DNA of 49,832 bases from an uncultured Alphaproteobacteria bacterium (GTDB lineage Bacteria > Pseudomonadota > Alphaproteobacteria > Caulobacterales > Aquidulcibacteraceae): positions 1 through 49,832 of the forward strand of contig CADEEA010000019.1 in NCBI GenBank assembly GCA_902826245.1, written 5' to 3'. How positions within the stretch are numbered: position 1 is the first letter of the stretch; every line of letters begins with the position of its first letter. The translations under genes were made by a program, and so were the position numbers. Below the pieces are notes generated by a model that worked only from the letters and a program-made list of their open reading frames with translations, searched no databases and was not told the DNA's origin. Shown here in pieces: positions 1-8,495 of the stretch.

Positions 1-531
1 CTTCATCGCCGGAAAGGACGGGTAGCCCCCAAAGCCGACGGCGGCGGCGACGCGAGCGCCCTTGGCGATATCCTGTAAATGCTCCGGGAGCGGGCGCACC
101 GCGCCCCAAACCCCGGTGCGCGCGACCAGGTCGCCCATAACCTCGTCAACGCCCACCACACGAAAACCGGCGCGCTCATGCTCGGCCATCACGGCGCGTA
201 ACAGCGCATCATCGCCTAGCGGCGCGGCTGCTAGCAGCGCGGGAACCATCGCCATCCCGGCAGCATCGAGGTCCAGCGTGCGCGGATCTTGGCGAGGCAC
301 TTTGCCCAACATCACGATGGCGTCGCATTGGGCCTCGCGCAGCGCTTGCATGCGTGCGCCCATGGCGCCGAGACTGTGTGCAGCGCCTGGGTGTTGGCGC
401 AGGGCCGGGTCGGCCAGCGGAGCAATGCTGGCGACGAAATAGTCCAGGCGCTGAGCCTCACAATGCTCGGCTAGCACCACAGGCAGCTCGCCGCCGCCAG
501 CGATGATCCCAAGCTTGCGCCAAGGCGCCAT
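1..531 (-). CDS. lpxI: UDP-2,3-diacylglucosamine pyrophosphatase LpxI (partial, cut at window edge)
   Basis: Only the first 177 residues are inside the window; the 3' end is missing. I translated the minus strand from the ATG at 531. The protein opens with the LpxI/DUF1009 hallmark GIIAGGGELP at about residues 8-17, followed by EHC, a GDDALLR stretch and an EVMGD stretch, all typical of the family. LpxI hydrolyses UDP-2,3-diacylglucosamine to lipid X on the cytoplasmic side of the inner membrane, and replaces LpxH in alphaproteobacteria. Its start lies 2 bases after the lpxA stop, so it is the next gene of the lipid A cluster; lpxB would be expected further left. The last dozen visible residues (GFGGYPSFPAMK) do not show the D(I/V)GQ motif I would expect next, so either the protein diverges here or the sequence near the edge is imperfect. 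Confidence 0.85.
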   Translation of the reverse strand, partial: MAPWRKLGIIAGGGELPVVLAEHCEAQRLDYFVASIAPLADPALRQHPGAAHSLGAMGARMQALREAQCDAIVMLGKVPRQDPRTLDLDAAGMAMVPALLAAAPLGDDALLRAVMAEHERAGFRVVGVDEVMGDLVARTGVWGAVRPLPEHLQDIAKGARVAAAVGFGGYPSFPAMK

Positions 532-533
532 GA

Positions 534-1325
534 TCAATCCCGCGGCATGCAGAGCGGGCGCGCGGCGTCAGCGCGCACGAAATTGACGATCTCCATCACA
601 TCGGGATTTTTCGCGTAGAGTTCGGCGCAATCCTCAATCCGCTCCTGGAAAGTGCCTTCCTCCGCAAAGAGCAGGCGATAGGCCGCACGAAGATCGTGGA
701 TCTGCTCACGCGTGAAACCGCGCCGCTTCAAGCCGACAACATTGAGCCCGCCGAGATGCGCATGATTGCCTATGGCCGAGCCGAACGGGATCAAGTCGGT
801 CGTCATCAGGGCCGAAGCGCCAACAAAAGCGTGATGCCCGACGCGGCCGTGTTGGTGCACGCCCGACAGGCCCCCGAGGAAAGCAAAATCGCCGACCTTC
901 ACATGGCCGCCTATGGTGGCGGTCTGGGCCATGATCACGTGATTGCCGACTGCGCAGTCGTGGGCCACGTGGCAATTGCCCATGATCAAGCAATTGTCCC
1001 CAATCGTTGTCACCGCGCGCCCACGTGCAGTGCCTCGGTGCAAAGTGGCGTGCTCACGGATGACGTTGTTGTCGCCTATTTCAAGTCGCGTCGGCTCGCC
1101 CTTGTAAGACAAATCCTGCGGCGTGCCGCCGAGGCCGGCGAACGGGAACACCGTATTGTCGTTCCCGATCGTGGTGTGCCGCTCGATGAACACATGGGCA
1201 ATGAGGCGCGTGCGATCGCCGATCTTCACGTCCGGCCCGATAACACAGCCGGGGCCGATCTCGACATCGGCGCCGAACTCAGCGCTTTTGTCGACAACCG
1301 CCATCGGGTGGATGGTCGCGCTCAT
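534..1325 (-). CDS. lpxA: acyl-[ACP]-UDP-N-acetylglucosamine O-acyltransferase LpxA
   Basis: 263 residues, the usual LpxA length. It transfers a 3-hydroxyacyl chain from ACP to UDP-GlcNAc, the first step of lipid A synthesis, in the cytoplasm. The N-terminal two thirds is a left-handed beta-helix of hexapeptide repeats (many I/V-G-x-x repeats). CHVAHDCAVG contains the catalytic histidine region, and VGLKRRGF matches the conserved LpxA segment before the helical C-terminal domain. An upstream in-frame extension exists to 1370, but MSATIHP at 1325 is the family-like N-terminus and its ATG overlaps the fabZ stop as ATGA, which argues for coupling. The order lpxD-fabZ-lpxA-lpxI is standard for Gram-negative bacteria. 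Confidence 0.96.
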   Translation of the reverse strand: MSATIHPMAVVDKSAEFGADVEIGPGCVIGPDVKIGDRTRLIAHVFIERHTTIGNDNTVFPFAGLGGTPQDLSYKGEPTRLEIGDNNVIREHATLHRGTARGRAVTTIGDNCLIMGNCHVAHDCAVGNHVIMAQTATIGGHVKVGDFAFLGGLSGVHQHGRVGHHAFVGASALMTTDLIPFGSAIGNHAHLGGLNVVGLKRRGFTREQIHDLRAAYRLLFAEEGTFQERIEDCAELYAKNPDVMEIVNFVRADAARPLCMPRD

Positions 1326-1816
1326 CGCCCACCTTCCGGGCGGTCTGCCTTCATGGCGGCGAATTCGCAATCGGTGGCGAGTTCGCCGCGCACTTCCACA
1401 CGCCCCCTGAACTTGAAGATGTTGCGGCGTTGGAAGAGCACTTCGACAGGCATCTCCATGACGTCGCCAGGCATGACCGGCCGCTTGAATCGCGCGTTCT
1501 CAACCGACATGAACAAGATCAGATGCTTGCTGATGTCCGCCTCCAGCGTTTTGGACATCAGCAGCGCCCCTGCCTGCGCGAGCGCTTCGATCTGCAGCAC
1601 ACCCGGCATTACCGGCGCACCGGGAAAATGGCCAGGAAAGAACGGCTCGTTGATGGTGACGTTCTTTATCCCTCGGATGGATTTGTTGGGAATGTAATCA
1701 ATGGCGCGGTCGACCAGCAGGAATGGATAGCGGTGCGGCAGCCGGCGCAGAATTTCGCCGATCTCGATGACGTCATCGCTGGTCTTCTGTTTGTCTGTCA
1801 AATCAGTTGCTTGCAT
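1322..1816 (-). CDS. fabZ: 3-hydroxyacyl-[ACP] dehydratase FabZ
   Basis: 164 residues with the start at 1816, which has a G-rich ribosome binding site (GGGGGGT) about 5 bases upstream; a longer in-frame version to 1858 would run deeper into lpxD. FabZ dehydrates 3-hydroxyacyl-ACP in type II fatty acid synthesis and competes with LpxA and LpxD for the same substrate. The hot-dog fold motif LPHRYPFLLVDR near the N-terminus carries the catalytic His, and PGHFPGAPVMPGVLQIEALAQ carries the conserved HFPG segment and catalytic Glu. It overlaps lpxD by 14 bases and lpxA by 4 bases, so the three genes must be cotranscribed, keeping lipid A and phospholipid acyl supply in balance. Confidence 0.96.
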   Translation of the reverse strand: MQATDLTDKQKTSDDVIEIGEILRRLPHRYPFLLVDRAIDYIPNKSIRGIKNVTINEPFFPGHFPGAPVMPGVLQIEALAQAGALLMSKTLEADISKHLILFMSVENARFKRPVMPGDVMEMPVEVLFQRRNIFKFRGRVEVRGELATDCEFAAMKADRPEGGR

Positions 1817-2804
1817 TGCCACCCCCCGCAGCCTTGCGGCTAATCCACGCCGCTTCACGGAGCCATTTTCTTAGGGGCTTCGCTGGATAGCCGCTCCAGA
1901 TCTCGCCCGCGGGCACGTCTTGGAAGACTGCGGCCCCGCCGGCAATGGTCGCCCCCGCGCCGATGGTGCGATGGTCACCAATGCCGACCCGCCCACCCAT
2001 AGTGACCCCATCTCCGACAATCGTGGACCCGGAGATGCCGGCGAACGCGGCGATCAACGAACCCCGCCCGATCGTGCAATTGTGCGCCACATGGCAGAGA
2101 TTATCGAGCTTGCAGTCTTCCCCGAGCACAGTGTCGTCAAAGACGCCGCGATCAATGGTCGAATTGGCGCCGATGGTGACACGGTCCTGGACGATGACGC
2201 GTCCAAAATGGGGGATATCAACCGGCCCCGAGGCGTCCCCGACAACGCCGAAGCCCTGCTCGCCGATCACGGCGCCCGGCAGGATGGTCACGTCGTCGCC
2301 GATCAAAGCGTAGGCGATCGAGGCGCAAGCGCCAATGCGCGTGCGTCTGCCAATGGCGACGCCTGGACCGATCACTGCGTTAGGGCCGATTTCGGCGCCC
2401 GCGCCAATCTCGGCGTCGGGGCCAATCACGGCGCCAAGGCCGATCGCCACCCCCTCCTCCAGCTTCGCGCTAGGGTCAATCCGCTCCTGACCGAAACGGC
2501 GTGGCTGCGCCAGCAGGGTCGCGATCTTGGCAAACGTGAGCTTTGGCTTGTCCGATAAGATCAGAGCCGACGCGTTGGATGCCAAGTGCGCGGCCGCCGG
2601 GGAGATCACACAAGCGCCGGGCGAAGCCGCCAACGGGAGTGAATTTTTCTGAGGCTCGAAATAGCATAGATCGCCGGGCCCCGCACGATCGGCGGCGGCG
2701 ATGGAGAGCACCAAATGCTCGGCGTCGCCGCCGACGTCTGCCCCAGGCGCCAGCGCCCGGACCGACAACGGCCCAAGCATCTGGTAGAAGCGCGTATCAA
2801 TCAT
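1803..2804 (-). CDS. lpxD: UDP-3-O-acylglucosamine N-acyltransferase LpxD
   Basis: 333 residues from the ATG at 2804; a GTG-initiated extension to 2840 is possible but would begin inside a strong hairpin. LpxD adds the second 3-hydroxyacyl chain, N-linked, to UDP-3-O-acyl-GlcN in lipid A synthesis. The N-terminal domain (about residues 1-95) is the LpxD-specific uridine-binding region, followed by a long hexapeptide-repeat beta-helix (residues about 100-310). NLCHVAHNCTIG contains the catalytic His. SGYPAKPLRKWLRE is the usual C-terminal helix. No good ribosome binding site is visible before 2804; instead a 12-base-pair hairpin ends 6 bases upstream, which may limit translation. Confidence 0.95.
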   Translation of the reverse strand: MIDTRFYQMLGPLSVRALAPGADVGGDAEHLVLSIAAADRAGPGDLCYFEPQKNSLPLAASPGACVISPAAAHLASNASALILSDKPKLTFAKIATLLAQPRRFGQERIDPSAKLEEGVAIGLGAVIGPDAEIGAGAEIGPNAVIGPGVAIGRRTRIGACASIAYALIGDDVTILPGAVIGEQGFGVVGDASGPVDIPHFGRVIVQDRVTIGANSTIDRGVFDDTVLGEDCKLDNLCHVAHNCTIGRGSLIAAFAGISGSTIVGDGVTMGGRVGIGDHRTIGAGATIAGGAAVFQDVPAGEIWSGYPAKPLRKWLREAAWISRKAAGGGNASN

Positions 2805-2810
2805 GGAACC

Positions 2811-2837
2811 ACATTTGGCGCCGCGGGCGCCAAATGT
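2811..2837 (-). promoter_or_regulatory. perfect 12-bp hairpin in the ompH-lpxD gap
   Basis: ACATTTGGCGCC and its exact reverse complement GGCGCCAAATGT are separated by only three bases. It fills most of the 45-base gap between the ompH stop (2850) and the lpxD start (2804). No T-run follows on the minus strand, so it is not a standard intrinsic terminator. It could be a 3' stability or processing hairpin for the abundant upstream mRNA, or an attenuator of lpxD. Confidence 0.75.
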
Positions 2838-2849
2838 CACCGCTCAATC

Positions 2850-3479
2850 TTATTGCTGCGCCGGGGCCTGCTGTGGCGCACACTCGGCCACGGCGTGGCG
2901 CGCGACTGTGGCCGTCCGCGTAGCGGGATTTTGGTCCAGCTGCTGGATCACCGTGTTGGTGATGTCGAGGTCCGGCGACGCGTGCACTATTGACCCAGTG
3001 TCCAAAACGACGCCGGCGCCGCGCGAGGCCATCACGCTTTGAACCACCGGTGAAGATAGCCGCTCGAAATCACGCAGTGCAAAAGCCTGCGAGCACTCGA
3101 AATCACCCTGCAAGCCCTGCTGCCGGGCCTGGAATTGCTGCAGACGCTGCGAGAATTGCTGAACTTGCGGCGCCAAGCTCGCGCTGTTCCGGATCTGCTC
3201 GGGAGACATGTTGCGCGACGCTTGTGCAAGACGCTGGCGCTCCTGCTCAAGCGAGGCGCCCTCCGGCTGCAGCGCTTGGGCCTCCTGCGCCACCTGCTGG
3301 CGTATCTGCGCAAGCTTGGCGCCCATATCGCGCCCGAGCGCGGACTCGGCCACGACGCGCTGGTAATTCAGCACCACCGTTCCGCCTTGGTTGCGGTTCC
3401 TCTGCGCAAAGGCGTCAACGCTAACACCCACGGCCGCCACGGCCACGGCCGCCGCGACCACATATCCGAACAAACGCAT
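2850..3479 (-). CDS. OmpH/Skp family periplasmic chaperone
   Basis: 209 residues from the ATG at 3479, which has GGAG about 9 bases upstream. The first about 24 residues are a signal peptide (MRLFGYVV, then an Ala/Val-rich core ending DAFAQ). The body is Gln-rich and helical (residues about 60-140, coiled-coil-like), as in Skp, whose trimer uses helical tentacles to hold unfolded outer-membrane proteins. The N-terminal strand VVLNYQRVV resembles the Skp/OmpH domain start. It is longer than E. coli Skp (about 160), as is common in alphaproteobacteria. It sits 13 bases downstream of bamA, the partner that inserts the same client proteins. Confidence 0.88.
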   Translation of the reverse strand: MRLFGYVVAAAVAVAAVGVSVDAFAQRNRNQGGTVVLNYQRVVAESALGRDMGAKLAQIRQQVAQEAQALQPEGASLEQERQRLAQASRNMSPEQIRNSASLAPQVQQFSQRLQQFQARQQGLQGDFECSQAFALRDFERLSSPVVQSVMASRGAGVVLDTGSIVHASPDLDITNTVIQQLDQNPATRTATVARHAVAECAPQQAPAQQ

Positions 3480-3492
3480 CTTGTAATTCTCC

Positions 3493-5958
3493 TCAGAAAT
3501 TAGTTCGCGTCGAGAACCGGAATTCCTGCCTACGGTCGAATTCCTCGTACTCAAGCGGTCTCGAGAAGTCGAATTGCACTGGCCCGAACGGCGAATCCCA
3601 GAACACGGAAATCCCCGCCGCTACCCGCAAGCTCGCCTGATCTTCGACGACCAGACTTTGGGCGCCCAAATCTATCGGGCGGCGGCTGGAAGCATCCACC
3701 TGACCCAGGGTTCCGAAATCCACAAACAACGCGCTGCCCAGTGAAAACGACTCCGGAAGTGGCAATGGAACATCCAATTGAAGCGTTCCTATGGCGTAGA
3801 CATTACCGCCAAGCGCGTCTCCACGACTAACCACATCGCCGGTGGCGTCGTCGACTAGCAACTGGCGCGGGCCGATGCCGGCGACGTCGAATCCACGGAA
3901 CGACGACCCGCCCTTGAAGAACCGGTCGTTGACGCGAACGTCATCTCCGCCCCAACCCATAATGTAGCCGGCTTCCATTCTGCCCGTAGCGCGGAAACCA
4001 AAAGGCAGACCGTAATACACGCCGCCTTCGACCTCGGTGCGCAGGAAATTTACTTCCCCGCCCAGGCCCGCAATATCCTGGCGGAATTGCATGTCAAAGC
4101 CGCGGGTGGCGCGAACCGGCTGATTGCGGCCGTCCCAATTGACCGTAAAGCCGAGCAGCGATGTGAGGAAAGTTCCTTCTTGATCGCACAACAGCGGCCG
4201 ACTTGGGTTAAGCGTGCTGCATTGATCAACGGGCGCCGTATTGACGTTATTGTCGTGGTCAACGAATGCGCGCGCGATCGTCGTGTCATCCTGTACAATC
4301 GAGTAGGTAATCCCAAGACTTGTCCGTTCGGACGTCGGGAACCCGATTCTGATCCCCCCGCCAGTCGACTGGTTCTCGAACGAGGATTGCGAAAGAAAAT
4401 CGGTGCGCAGCGAATAGAGGTCAATCCCTGCGGAAATATCGCGCCCCATAAAACGCGGCTCCGTAAACCGCAAATCAAGCTGCTGGCTGCGACTGCTGGA
4501 CGACGCGCGCAATCGCAGGAATTGCCCGCGGCCGCGCAAGTTTCGTTCGGTGATAGAGGCGTCGAACAAGAAATTTTCCGTCGACGAATAGCCCGCAGCA
4601 AAAGCCAACTCGCCGGTCGATTCCTCCTCCACCGTGACCGTCACTACAGATCGATCGGGCTGCGAACCGTCCGCATCCTCTACTTTCACATCCTTGAAAA
4701 ACCCAAGCCCTTGAATGCGCTGTCGGGACCGATCGAGCAGGACGCGATTGAAGGCGTCGCCTTCGTCGACGCGCATCTCACGGCGGATGACCCGGTCGAG
4801 CGTGCGATTATTGCCCACCACATCGATGCGCTCGATGAATACACGCGGACCTTCGTTAACTTCAAAAGTGATGTTGACGACGCGGTTTTCTGCATCGCGC
4901 TCCACCACTGGAGAAATATCGACATTCGCATAGCCCACGGTGCCAGCCACATAGGTCATGGCGTCGATGGCGTCTTCGATCAGCTCGCCACGGAAGACAT
5001 TGCCGCGTCGGATCGGCACCGCCGAAAGCAATAGCGCTTCCGGCAAGCGATTGAGCTGTGTTTGGATCCGCACTTCGCCGAATTCGTAGCGGACGCCTTC
5101 GTCAACGGTAAAGGTGATGAAAAAATCGTTCTGGTCTGGCGTCAGCTCGGCGACCGCCGAGACAACCCGGAAATCGGCATAACCGCGATTGTTATAGTAC
5201 TTGCGCAATTGCTCGCGATCGTACTCCAAACGGTCGGGATCGTAATTGTCGTTGCTCTGGAAGAAATTCCACCAGCTGGATTCCCTGGTGACGACGGTGT
5301 CACGAAGGCGACGGTCGGAGAACACATTGTTGCCGATGAAATTGATGTCGCGAACGCCAGTGATCGGTCCCTCATCAACTTCGAATATGAGGTCGACGCG
5401 GTTTTGGTCGAGTTCGCGCACCTGCGGCGTCACCTGCGCAGCAAAGCGGCCCGCGCGCCGATACACTTCGATAATACGCTGCACATCGCCCTGCGCCCGC
5501 GCCGCGGTGAACACTGTGCGCGGACGAGCTTGAACCTCCTCCTCGAGGTCTTCCTCATCCAGCGTACGCATGCCCTCGAAGATCACGCGATTGATCACCG
5601 GGTTCTCGTTGACCGAAACCACGAGGTCGCCGCCGCGTTGCTCGATCTGGACGTCCGAAAATAGGCCCGTCGCGAACAACGTCTTGATCGACAAATCGAC
5701 GCGTTCAGGGTCGAACATGTCGCCGGGGCGCACTTGCAGGTAGGACGTAATCGTCGCCGGTTCGATGCGCTGATTGCCTTCGACAACGATACGCCGGATA
5801 GCAACGCCGGCCGGCTGCGCGGTCGGCGCCGCGTTTTGCCCTCCGGCATCCTGCGCATAGGCGTCATCCGCCGTGGCGAGCAATACGCCCGCCCCCGCAC
5901 TCACCGTCGCGACGCAGCTTACTGCGCCGAGCACGACTTCTCGTAGAACTTGTCTCAT
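3493..5958 (-). CDS. bamA: outer membrane protein assembly factor BamA
   Basis: 821 residues from the ATG at 5958 (GAGG just upstream); in-frame starts further up to 6075 would bury the signal peptide and reach into rseP. BamA is the essential Omp85 insertase of outer-membrane beta-barrels. After a signal peptide ending ADDAYAQ come five POTRA domains (about residues 50-430, starting IRRIVVEGNQRI) and a 16-strand barrel (about 435-821). FKGGSSFRGF carries the conserved (V/F)RGF lock motif of barrel loop 6. The chain ends in Phe, the outer-membrane sorting signal. It lies between rseP and ompH, the standard envelope order. Confidence 0.97.
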   Translation of the reverse strand: MRQVLREVVLGAVSCVATVSAGAGVLLATADDAYAQDAGGQNAAPTAQPAGVAIRRIVVEGNQRIEPATITSYLQVRPGDMFDPERVDLSIKTLFATGLFSDVQIEQRGGDLVVSVNENPVINRVIFEGMRTLDEEDLEEEVQARPRTVFTAARAQGDVQRIIEVYRRAGRFAAQVTPQVRELDQNRVDLIFEVDEGPITGVRDINFIGNNVFSDRRLRDTVVTRESSWWNFFQSNDNYDPDRLEYDREQLRKYYNNRGYADFRVVSAVAELTPDQNDFFITFTVDEGVRYEFGEVRIQTQLNRLPEALLLSAVPIRRGNVFRGELIEDAIDAMTYVAGTVGYANVDISPVVERDAENRVVNITFEVNEGPRVFIERIDVVGNNRTLDRVIRREMRVDEGDAFNRVLLDRSRQRIQGLGFFKDVKVEDADGSQPDRSVVTVTVEEESTGELAFAAGYSSTENFLFDASITERNLRGRGQFLRLRASSSSRSQQLDLRFTEPRFMGRDISAGIDLYSLRTDFLSQSSFENQSTGGGIRIGFPTSERTSLGITYSIVQDDTTIARAFVDHDNNVNTAPVDQCSTLNPSRPLLCDQEGTFLTSLLGFTVNWDGRNQPVRATRGFDMQFRQDIAGLGGEVNFLRTEVEGGVYYGLPFGFRATGRMEAGYIMGWGGDDVRVNDRFFKGGSSFRGFDVAGIGPRQLLVDDATGDVVSRGDALGGNVYAIGTLQLDVPLPLPESFSLGSALFVDFGTLGQVDASSRRPIDLGAQSLVVEDQASLRVAAGISVFWDSPFGPVQFDFSRPLEYEEFDRRQEFRFSTRTNF

Positions 5959-6040
5959 CAAGCCCTCGACGCTCCGACGCTCCCCAGCGCCTGGTTTGTA
6001 AGACCCCATCCCGTCTCGAAAGACAAGGACGAGGCGCTGT

Positions 6041-7249
6041 TCAACGCGCCCCTGGGAAGAGCCGCGTAATGTCATTCCACGTAGCGAACAGGAAAAGGCT
6101 CGCCATTACGGCGAATCCAGCCCTGTAAGCCCATTCCTGCGCGGTCGGCGGCAGCGGCCTGCCCCCGCGCACCGCTTCAATCCCATAGAACAGCAAATGA
6201 CCGCCATCCAGAACCGGAATCGGCAGCAAATTCACAATCCCCACAGCCACGGACAGCATTCCCGCCCAGCCCAGGAGCGCCAGAGCCAAGCTCGCGATTC
6301 GCGATCCTAAATCGTCGGCTGAGGCATCCAGCGCGACTGTGGCGATCTGGCCCGAGGCCTTAAAGATACCGAGCGGGCCTGCGATATCGCCCCCTGAGTT
6401 CTGGCCGGTCAGGATGCCGCCCAGATAGGCCCCCGTCCGCGCCACAATGGCCCAAGTGCCCCCAGCGCCCAGATTGAGCGCCTCAAGCAAATTTATTGGC
6501 TCCACCGTCCGCTCAACGTTGTGCACGCCCAATTGCAAGCCGAGCGCCCAAGCCTGTTCAGTGGCGCCATCAGGCCCTGGGCGTGAGGTCAGGCGCGGCG
6601 TCACCGACACTTCGCGTGCGGTTCCATCGGCGTCCTCGAGACTGAGCCTCAAGGGCTGGCCGCCGCTGCCCAGAATGCGGTCTTGAAATCCCGCCCAGCC
6701 CGATATCGGCGCACCATCGACTGCAACAACAACCTCGCCGCGGCGGAGTCCGGCGGCGGCGGCAGGCGTATCCGCGACAACGCCGCCTATGCGTGCAGGA
6801 ACCTGGCCGTAATCAGTGACGTCCCGGCCGGCCAGGAACGCCACCGATGCGAACGCAAAGATCGCGAAAACGAAATTGGTCACAGGCCCGGCAGCCACAG
6901 TAGCCGCGCGTTTCCATATCGGCATCGCGCGGAAATGCCCGCGTCGGCGCGCCTCCTCCATGCTCAGCGCCTGGTTTTCCTCTGAAGCGGGGAGCGTGCT
7001 CGAGCCGTCTGTGTCATCGATCCATGACACGAAACCGCCCAATGGAATCTTGGAGATTTTCCAGCGGGTGCCGTGCTTGTCGGTCCAGCCGAACCATTCC
7101 GACCCAAGGCCGATGGAGAAGCTCTTGACCCCGATGCCGCACCAGCGACCGACCTGGAAGTGACCGAACTCATGAACAAACACGACGAGGCTGAGCACCA
7201 GCACAAAGGAGCCCACATAGAGCAAAGTGTTCTGCAGCAATTCCGGCAT
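6041..7249 (-). CDS. rseP: RIP metalloprotease RseP
   Basis: 402 residues starting at MPELLQ (ATG at 7249, GGGAGG upstream). This is a site-2 intramembrane zinc protease; in E. coli it cuts RseA and remnant signal peptides. The HExxH zinc motif is HEFGH at residues 26-30 in the first membrane segment, and the third ligand region is PIPVLDGG near the C-terminus. One periplasmic PDZ domain is visible around residues 140-210 (GGVVADTPAAAAGL to GQPLRLSL), whereas E. coli RseP has two. About four membrane segments are visible. The gene sits between dxr (64-base gap) and bamA (82-base gap), fitting outer-membrane stress control. Confidence 0.95.
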   Translation of the reverse strand: MPELLQNTLLYVGSFVLVLSLVVFVHEFGHFQVGRWCGIGVKSFSIGLGSEWFGWTDKHGTRWKISKIPLGGFVSWIDDTDGSSTLPASEENQALSMEEARRRGHFRAMPIWKRAATVAAGPVTNFVFAIFAFASVAFLAGRDVTDYGQVPARIGGVVADTPAAAAGLRRGEVVVAVDGAPISGWAGFQDRILGSGGQPLRLSLEDADGTAREVSVTPRLTSRPGPDGATEQAWALGLQLGVHNVERTVEPINLLEALNLGAGGTWAIVARTGAYLGGILTGQNSGGDIAGPLGIFKASGQIATVALDASADDLGSRIASLALALLGWAGMLSVAVGIVNLLPIPVLDGGHLLFYGIEAVRGGRPLPPTAQEWAYRAGFAVMASLFLFATWNDITRLFPGAR

Positions 7250-7313
7250 TCGCCGTTTTCCTCCCGCGCTCTTCTTTTCTGGCGTTCGCCAATATTGTTC
7301 GCCCAAACGGGGC

Positions 7314-8495
7314 TTAGGCTGACGCCAGCCGGTCCGCAATCTCCGTGGCCGTGCGACGCGCAGTCCGATCGATCACTGCCACCTCAGCGAAAGATGAAGG
7401 CGATTTTGCGTTGCCGGCATCGTCGGCCATGACTTCTTCCACCACGCGACAGATGTCGAGGAAGCGAATTCGCCCGGAGAGGAAGGCCCCAACCGCCACT
7501 TCGTTGGCCGCGTTCAGCGCCGTCGTGGCGCCAGCTCCCGCGCTCAGGCTTTCCCGGCACAAGTGCAAAGACGGGAACTTCGCCGTGTCCGGCGCCTCGA
7601 AGCTGAGGGTTCCCAGCGAAGCGAGGTCGAGTCTGGCGGTCGAAACACGCGCCCGATCAGGCCAGGCGAGGGCGTAACTTATCGGCACCCGCATGTCCGG
7701 CGCCGCCAATTGAGCAAGGACCGAGCCATCGATATAATGCACGAAACTGTGCACCACGCTCTCAGGGTGGACCAAGATGTCAATCTTTTCTTCTTTGATA
7801 TCAAATAAATAACAAGCTTCTATGAGCTCGAGCCCCTTATTCATCAGGGTCGCGCTGTCCACGGAGATCTTGCGCCCCATATTCCAGCGCGGGTGCGCGC
7901 ACGCTTGCTCCGGCGTGGCGGCGGCCATGGTTTGGGGGCCGGCCGTACGAAATGGGCCGCCGGAAGCCGTCAGCGTAATCTTTTCCACCCTCTGCGGGTG
8001 GGTCATGACCTGGAAGATGGCGTTATGCTCGCTATCCACCGGCAGCAGGGTCGCCTTCCCGGTCTTGGCGGCGTCCAGGAACAGGGGGCCGGCGCAGACT
8101 AGGCATTCCTTGTTGGCGAGCGCCACCATTGCCCCGCGTCGCACCGCCGCCAGGGTGGGCTGCAGCCCCGCAGCGCCCACAATAGCCGACATGACCCAAT
8201 CGGAAGGACGCGACGCCGCCTCCACCAAGGAGGCTGCTCCGGCGCCGACCTCCACATCGAACTGCGCCAGCGCGTCACGGGCCTGGCCCAGCAGCGATTC
8301 ATCGGCGATCGCCGCAAATCTCGGTTTCAAGGCGGCGCATGCCTGCGCCAGCGCTTCCACGTTGGCGCCCGCAGTGATGGCTTCGACAGGAATCTCGGCG
8401 CCGTTGCGGCGCAGCTCCAAGATCACCTCAATGGTAGATCGCCCGACCGACCCGGTAACCCCGAGGATCGAAACGGTGCGGCCGTGCGCGCTCAT
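7314..8495 (-). CDS. dxr: 1-deoxy-D-xylulose-5-phosphate reductoisomerase Dxr
   Basis: 393 residues, normal length. It converts DXP to 2-C-methyl-D-erythritol 4-phosphate with NADPH, the committed step of the non-mevalonate isoprenoid pathway. The NADPH loop GVTGSVGRS is at residues about 13-21. PVDSEHNAIFQ carries the metal-binding Asp/Glu; SGGPFR and WNMGRKISVDSATLMNKGLE are the conserved substrate and catalytic segments, and HPESVVHS is the conserved loop near the active site. ATG at 8495 overlaps the cdsA stop by four bases (ATGA). Another gene of the same pathway, ispG, is at 42225-43352, and uppS in this operon uses the downstream product. Confidence 0.97.
   Translation of the reverse strand: MSAHGRTVSILGVTGSVGRSTIEVILELRRNGAEIPVEAITAGANVEALAQACAALKPRFAAIADESLLGQARDALAQFDVEVGAGAASLVEAASRPSDWVMSAIVGAAGLQPTLAAVRRGAMVALANKECLVCAGPLFLDAAKTGKATLLPVDSEHNAIFQVMTHPQRVEKITLTASGGPFRTAGPQTMAAATPEQACAHPRWNMGRKISVDSATLMNKGLELIEACYLFDIKEEKIDILVHPESVVHSFVHYIDGSVLAQLAAPDMRVPISYALAWPDRARVSTARLDLASLGTLSFEAPDTAKFPSLHLCRESLSAGAGATTALNAANEVAVGAFLSGRIRFLDICRVVEEVMADDAGNAKSPSSFAEVAVIDRTARRTATEIADRLASA

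Noticed and set aside
7281..7292. TGGCGTTCGCCA palindrome in the dxr-rseP gap
   Set aside because: Only a 5-base stem with a 2-base loop; expected by chance at this GC content.
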